Below the pieces are notes generated by a model. The model searched no databases. It saw nothing but the letters and a program-made list of their open reading frames with translations, and was not told where the DNA came from. Below are positions 45,209-48,299 of a stretch of DNA of 48,299 nt, piece by piece; the stretch's first letter is position 1; each line of letters opens with the position of its first letter. Where the stretch lies: positions 1 through 48,299 of the forward strand of contig VAZG01000213.1 of the NCBI GenBank assembly GCA_005885285.1. Reading direction: 5' to 3'. Source of the DNA: Alphaproteobacteria bacterium. Its GTDB lineage: Bacteria > Pseudomonadota > Alphaproteobacteria > Rhizobiales > Xanthobacteraceae. Made by a program: the position numbers and the translations under genes.

Positions 45209-45859
45209 ATGCAGTTCAGGACGTCAGGACTAGTGTTGCTCGGTGCGATGGCGCTTCCGACCTGCGGGCTCGCACAAACCACATCCAACGAAAAGAGCGC
45301 CGTCGCGGCGGCCAACGGCATCCTCTATCAGATGTCGGGATCGACCGAAGTCGTGCTCGATGGCGGGGCCAAAATGCTCAACGCCGGAGACGGGCTGTTC
45401 ATCGCCGGCGGAAAGACCGCGACGTTAGCGGCGGGTCGCGAAGGCCCATCGACTTTCCTCCACTTCTTGCTTGCTTCCGCTGGCGAATTGGGTCGGCCGG
45501 CCGAGACGGCACCTGCCACTGTGAGGGAATTGTATCGCACAGCTAGTCCGATCCCCGGCCTGAAGCCGGGAGCTTATGATCTCAATCTCACGCGAATAAC
45601 ATTTCCGGCGCAGATGCCCTTGAACCCTCAGCACCATCGGTCAGGCGCGGCCCTGTACTTCATCATCTCCGGCAGTGGGGCCAACACGGTCCACGGCAAG
45701 ACGGAAGCAAGGGGACCGGGCTCCCTGATCTATGAACCGTACGACCTCGTTCACCAATGGGGTAACCCTGGCAACGAGCCGTTGGTATTCCTGGCCTTCA
45801 ACATCAATCCGGAAGGTGTGGCGGCGGTGCTTCCGGGCGCACCGGCAAAGGATCAATAG
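45209..45859 (+). CDS. Secreted cupin-domain protein
   Basis: A 216-residue protein with a signal peptide (MQFRTSGLVLLGAMALPTCG, ending LAQ) and two cupin-like halves. The better one, residues 130-205, shows QHHRSGAALYFIISGSG and GSLIYEPYDLVHQWGN, with His residues placed as in the metal site of cupins. The start at 45209 follows GGGAGG and gives a clean leader; an in-frame ATG 150 bases upstream adds an unlikely Cys- and Arg-rich head. Periplasmic location is likely. Cupins range from storage to dioxygenase functions and no substrate can be given. Confidence 0.82.
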   Translation: MQFRTSGLVLLGAMALPTCGLAQTTSNEKSAVAAANGILYQMSGSTEVVLDGGAKMLNAGDGLFIAGGKTATLAAGREGPSTFLHFLLASAGELGRPAETAPATVRELYRTASPIPGLKPGAYDLNLTRITFPAQMPLNPQHHRSGAALYFIISGSGANTVHGKTEARGPGSLIYEPYDLVHQWGNPGNEPLVFLAFNINPEGVAAVLPGAPAKDQ

Positions 45860-46166
45860 CCAATGGCGAGCGTCCGCCGCAGAATTGCTCGTCGAGCCGG
45901 TAATCGAAAAGGCGACAGAAAAAGAGCCGCAGGGTTCTCACCCAGACGGCTCATAGTGGTCCTTGGCCGGGAGAAGCCAAGCTCGTGTACCGCCGTTACC
46001 TTGTTTGCGGCCATACCACACCAACTTAATGCTGATTCGCCGGGAATTCTGTGACTTGAATAACACATCCAAGGGTTGTCGAAGGGAGGTGCGAGGGCGC
46101 GGGATGAGCGCAAAGCGCGGAATAGGCCGGGCACCGCGGCTGACCGCCAACGCCGAACCGCAATCT
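45860..46166. other. 307-bp stretch without a supported gene
   Basis: It separates a rightward and a leftward gene end. Arg-rich frames occur on both strands, but none has a recognisable domain. I see no terminator with a T-run. Confidence 0.4.
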
Positions 46167-46418
46167 CTAAGCGAGAAGTCGGAATTCAAGTTTTGCAAAG
46201 CTGTCGCCGGCCTCTTCCACCGCGCGGGCTTGGGAGCGGAGCCGATCAGACATCATCGCCAAATAGCGACGCAGTTCCCCATCACTCTCTTTGATATGGT
46301 TTCGAATTTCGCGGCGTTCGAATACCGTGAGAACGGGATCGGCAACCTGTCGCCAAGCCGCGGTCTGCCAATCTCTCAACTCGTGAATTTTGCGACTTAG
46401 AATATCAAGCTCAGTCAT
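46167..46418 (-). CDS. Small alpha-helical hypothetical protein
   Basis: An 83-residue protein, MTELDILSRKIHELRDWQTA and onward, with heptad-like Leu/Ile/Trp spacing over most of its length, so probably a coiled coil. It has many Glu and Arg residues and no signal peptide. Similar short proteins recur in Bradyrhizobium genomes. Function unknown. It reads away from the haloperoxidase-like gene. Confidence 0.7.
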   Translation of the reverse strand: MTELDILSRKIHELRDWQTAAWRQVADPVLTVFERREIRNHIKESDGELRRYLAMMSDRLRSQARAVEEAGDSFAKLEFRLLA

Positions 46419-46687
46419 GCTGTCGGCCCCGCTCTTCAGAAGTGGCGGTTCAAGCCGTAGCGCTGATTCCTAAATAATTCTTAACGAGCGCCGGATAGCT
46501 TCTGCGTAAACCGGATTATCCGAACCTTAATCTCTCCCTGTCGCCGCTAACGCATGGACAAGGCACAAGTTCTGTCGGCGGAATCGGTGGCGCCTATACA
46601 TCGCCTTCGTCTTAGTGTGGCTGTTAGCCGATGTTTCCAATACAGTGAACTCTTAGAACGGGCCGGTGAGCTATTAAGGTGATGTGA
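46419..46687. other. Promoter region left of the haloperoxidase-like gene
   Basis: This AT-richer stretch (for example CCTAAATAATTCTTAACG near 46470) lies between two divergent genes and should carry promoters for both. I could not define a -35/-10 pair. No gene is supported here. Confidence 0.4.
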
Positions 46688-46870
46688 ATGGATCAGCTCG
46701 AAGTAAGTAAAGTCGCGGCGGCCACCGCACCGGTGCGATCAAGCGCCTCCAAAAACGTAAGCTGCTTCACAGACCGCCTCAAAACTTGTCTGGTACTTTC
46801 GGCTTTTCAAACCTCGATCCTTCCGCACGTGCTGCCCTCCGCCGCACTCATTTATGGAGAATCAACATGA
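46688..46870 (+). CDS. Possible 60-codon leader ORF overlapping the haloperoxidase-like gene
   Basis: A short ORF (MDQLEVSKVAAATAPVRSSA and onward) with AAGGTG 5 bases before its ATG. Its stop overlaps the next start as ATGA (46867-46870), the form used for translational coupling. It has no recognisable domain. It could be a leader peptide, or simply chance. Confidence 0.35.
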   Translation: MDQLEVSKVAAATAPVRSSASKNVSCFTDRLKTCLVLSAFQTSILPHVLPSAALIYGEST

Positions 46871-48120
46871 AATTGCTCTCCGCGATGAAGTTAAGAATAT
46901 TGTTGGCGACCGCATTGACCGCAGTGTTCGCCGGAGCGGCGCGAGCCGATGTCATCATGGACTGGAATGCCAAAGCCGATTCTATTGCCACGGAAAACAA
47001 AATTCTGCCCGCGCCGCACAGTCGCGCGTTGTCGATGCTTCATATCGCAATGTTCGAGGCAGTGAACGCCATCGAACGAAGGTATGCACCATACAAGCTC
47101 ACGCTCTCCGCAGACCGTTCCACGTCGAAGGAAGCAGCGGCGGCTGCGGCTGCGCACGATGTTCTCCTTTCGGTTTACCCGGATCAGAAATCCGAGCTAG
47201 ACGCAGCGCTGGCAGCTTCGCTTTCGGGAATTGCGGAGACGGACGCAAAGTCAAAAGGAATTGCGCTAGGAAAAAAAGCCGCCGAGGGGGTGATTGCATT
47301 TCGGACAAACGACGGCAGCACCGCGCAAGAAAGCTATCGCCCCTTTACGAAACCCGGCCTCTATGTACCAACGGCGGTGCCGCTATTCTCGACGGTTGGA
47401 GCCACGACCCCTTGGGTCATGACGTCGGGCTCGCAATTCCGTCCGGAGCCTCCGCCTGCGCTCGATTCCGAGACGTGGACGAAAGACCTCAATGAAATTA
47501 GAGAAATTGGCGGTCGTAACAGCACCAAGCGTACCGCAGAGCAGACGACGATCGGTCGCTTTTGGTTTTTCGTGGGGGCCCGTACCTACAATCCGATCGT
47601 CAGGCAAGCCGCGATGGCCAAAAACATGGACGTGGTCGATTGCGCTCGCCTGTTCGCCCTTACTTCCATCGCCGGCAATGATGCTATTGTCGCGGTGTTC
47701 GATGCGAAGTTCCATTACAACTTCTGGAGACCGATTACCGCGATACGTAACGCAGATACGACGATGAACACGGCGACACCGCGGGAAGAGTCATGGCTAC
47801 CATTAGGCGATACGCCCATGCATCCGGAGTATCCGTGCGCGCACTGCATCACTTCCGCTGCGATCTCCACGGTTCTTCGGAACGTCGTCGGTGACGATTT
47901 CGGGGAGTTTTCGCTCACCAGCCCAACCGCTCCCGGTGTAACGCGCAAATGGACCCGTCTCCAGGACTACAGCGACGAAGTTTCCAACGCGCGAATTTAC
48001 GCCGGCTTCCATTACCGTTTCTCGACAGAGGTTGGTAAGGACATGGGCAGGAAGATCGGAGAGTTGACGGTCGCAACCCAGCTCCGCGGCGTCGAAGCGT
48101 TGGCCGAGCCCAAGCGCTGA
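46867..48120 (+). CDS. Vanadium-dependent haloperoxidase-like protein (PAP2 superfamily)
   Basis: A 417-residue secreted protein with a signal peptide ending GAARADV near residue 28. The vanadate/phosphate-pocket residues of vanadium chloroperoxidase are present with matching spacing: Lys281 and Arg288 in KFHYNFWRP, His326 in PEYPCAHC, Arg376 and His382 in ARIYAGFHY. The Ser-Gly that precedes the acid/base His in the fungal enzyme is Cys324-Ala325 here. The fold could act as a haloperoxidase or as an acid phosphatase. GGAGA stands before the ATG. It has its own upstream region and an inverted repeat 10 bp after the stop. Confidence 0.85.
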   Translation: MKLLSAMKLRILLATALTAVFAGAARADVIMDWNAKADSIATENKILPAPHSRALSMLHIAMFEAVNAIERRYAPYKLTLSADRSTSKEAAAAAAAHDVLLSVYPDQKSELDAALAASLSGIAETDAKSKGIALGKKAAEGVIAFRTNDGSTAQESYRPFTKPGLYVPTAVPLFSTVGATTPWVMTSGSQFRPEPPPALDSETWTKDLNEIREIGGRNSTKRTAEQTTIGRFWFFVGARTYNPIVRQAAMAKNMDVVDCARLFALTSIAGNDAIVAVFDAKFHYNFWRPITAIRNADTTMNTATPREESWLPLGDTPMHPEYPCAHCITSAAISTVLRNVVGDDFGEFSLTSPTAPGVTRKWTRLQDYSDEVSNARIYAGFHYRFSTEVGKDMGRKIGELTVATQLRGVEALAEPKR

Positions 48121-48129
48121 GACATGCCG

Positions 48130-48164
48130 CTGAATTGGCCACGGTCGACGCGGGGCCAATTCAG
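48130..48164 (+). terminator. Inverted repeat after the haloperoxidase-like gene
   Basis: A perfect 11-bp stem, CTGAATTGGCC (48130-48140) with GGCCAATTCAG (48154-48164), and a 13-base loop begin 10 bp after the stop. No T-run follows, so it may be a terminator with Rho help or an mRNA 3' stabiliser. Confidence 0.6.
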
Positions 48165-48299
48165 TCAAAGGCGCGTTCAGCAGCCTGTCACGAACTTGTC
48201 GTGTTCATAGCGAACCAGTTCAACGCAAGCGGAACCGGAAGTCCACCCGATGGTTGAGACAAAACGGTCTCAGCGCGATGCTTTCGCATGCTTTCCAAT

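Noticed and set aside
45853..46134. 93-codon leftward ORF after the cupin gene
   Set aside because: No ribosome-binding site or domain, and it overlaps the cupin end. Composition looks like a shadow.

Overview
The window looks like chromosomal DNA of a high-GC alphaproteobacterium of the Bradyrhizobium/Rhodopseudomonas type. This rests on the rhizobial form of the L-rhamnose pathway (RhaI plus a fused aldolase-dehydrogenase and an ABC importer), the density of sugar ABC systems, and a small protein typical of Bradyrhizobium at 46167-46418. I saw no rRNA, tRNA, insertion sequence, phage gene or CRISPR array. The theme is catabolism: four sugar ABC import systems (one decayed), three FGGY kinases, three class II aldolase domains and several periplasmic oxidoreductases.

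Layout. 1-750: the end of an EamA transporter and the wreck of an RbsC-type permease. 745-6707: an operon with a TIM-barrel isomerase, a Gfo/Idh/MocA oxidoreductase and a ribose-type ABC importer, preceded by a perfect LacI-family operator and closed by a strong terminator. 6937-13154: an HxlR regulator, a truncated nitrilase, an amidase, a tautomerase, an alpha/beta hydrolase, an orphan gene and an NTF2-FMO monooxygenase. This looks like a partly eroded set for a small amide or aromatic-type substrate.

13255-27948: a SorC-regulated sugar or polyol locus. A leftward operon (FGGY kinase, HAD protein, class II aldolase) faces a rightward one (Tat-type binding protein, two permeases, two dissimilar ATPases, FGGY kinase, 2-hydroxyacid dehydrogenase, FucA-like aldolase, GlpD-like flavoprotein). 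The kinase, GlpD-like and FucA-like genes suggest a route polyol -> polyol-1-phosphate -> ketose-1-phosphate -> DHAP + aldehyde. The kinase in that route carries a C-terminal deletion and frameshift.

28066-38693: a nearly complete rhizobial L-rhamnose locus, rhaI-rhaD leftward and rhaR-T-P-Q-S-K rightward, with no rhaU mutarotase. Hairpins flank rhaS and repeated TGATTGA heptamers lie in the divergent promoter. 38951-48164: an ankyrin protein, a PQQ alcohol dehydrogenase with the lanthanide-type second Asp plus a diheme cytochrome c, a chimeric ORF joining a fragment of an amino-acid-type binding protein to an N-terminally truncated NCS1 permease, a secreted cupin and a vanadium haloperoxidase-like protein.

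The least ordinary items are the polyol locus with its asymmetric ATPase pair and broken kinase, and the binding-protein/NCS1 chimera. I found no wholly new type of system.
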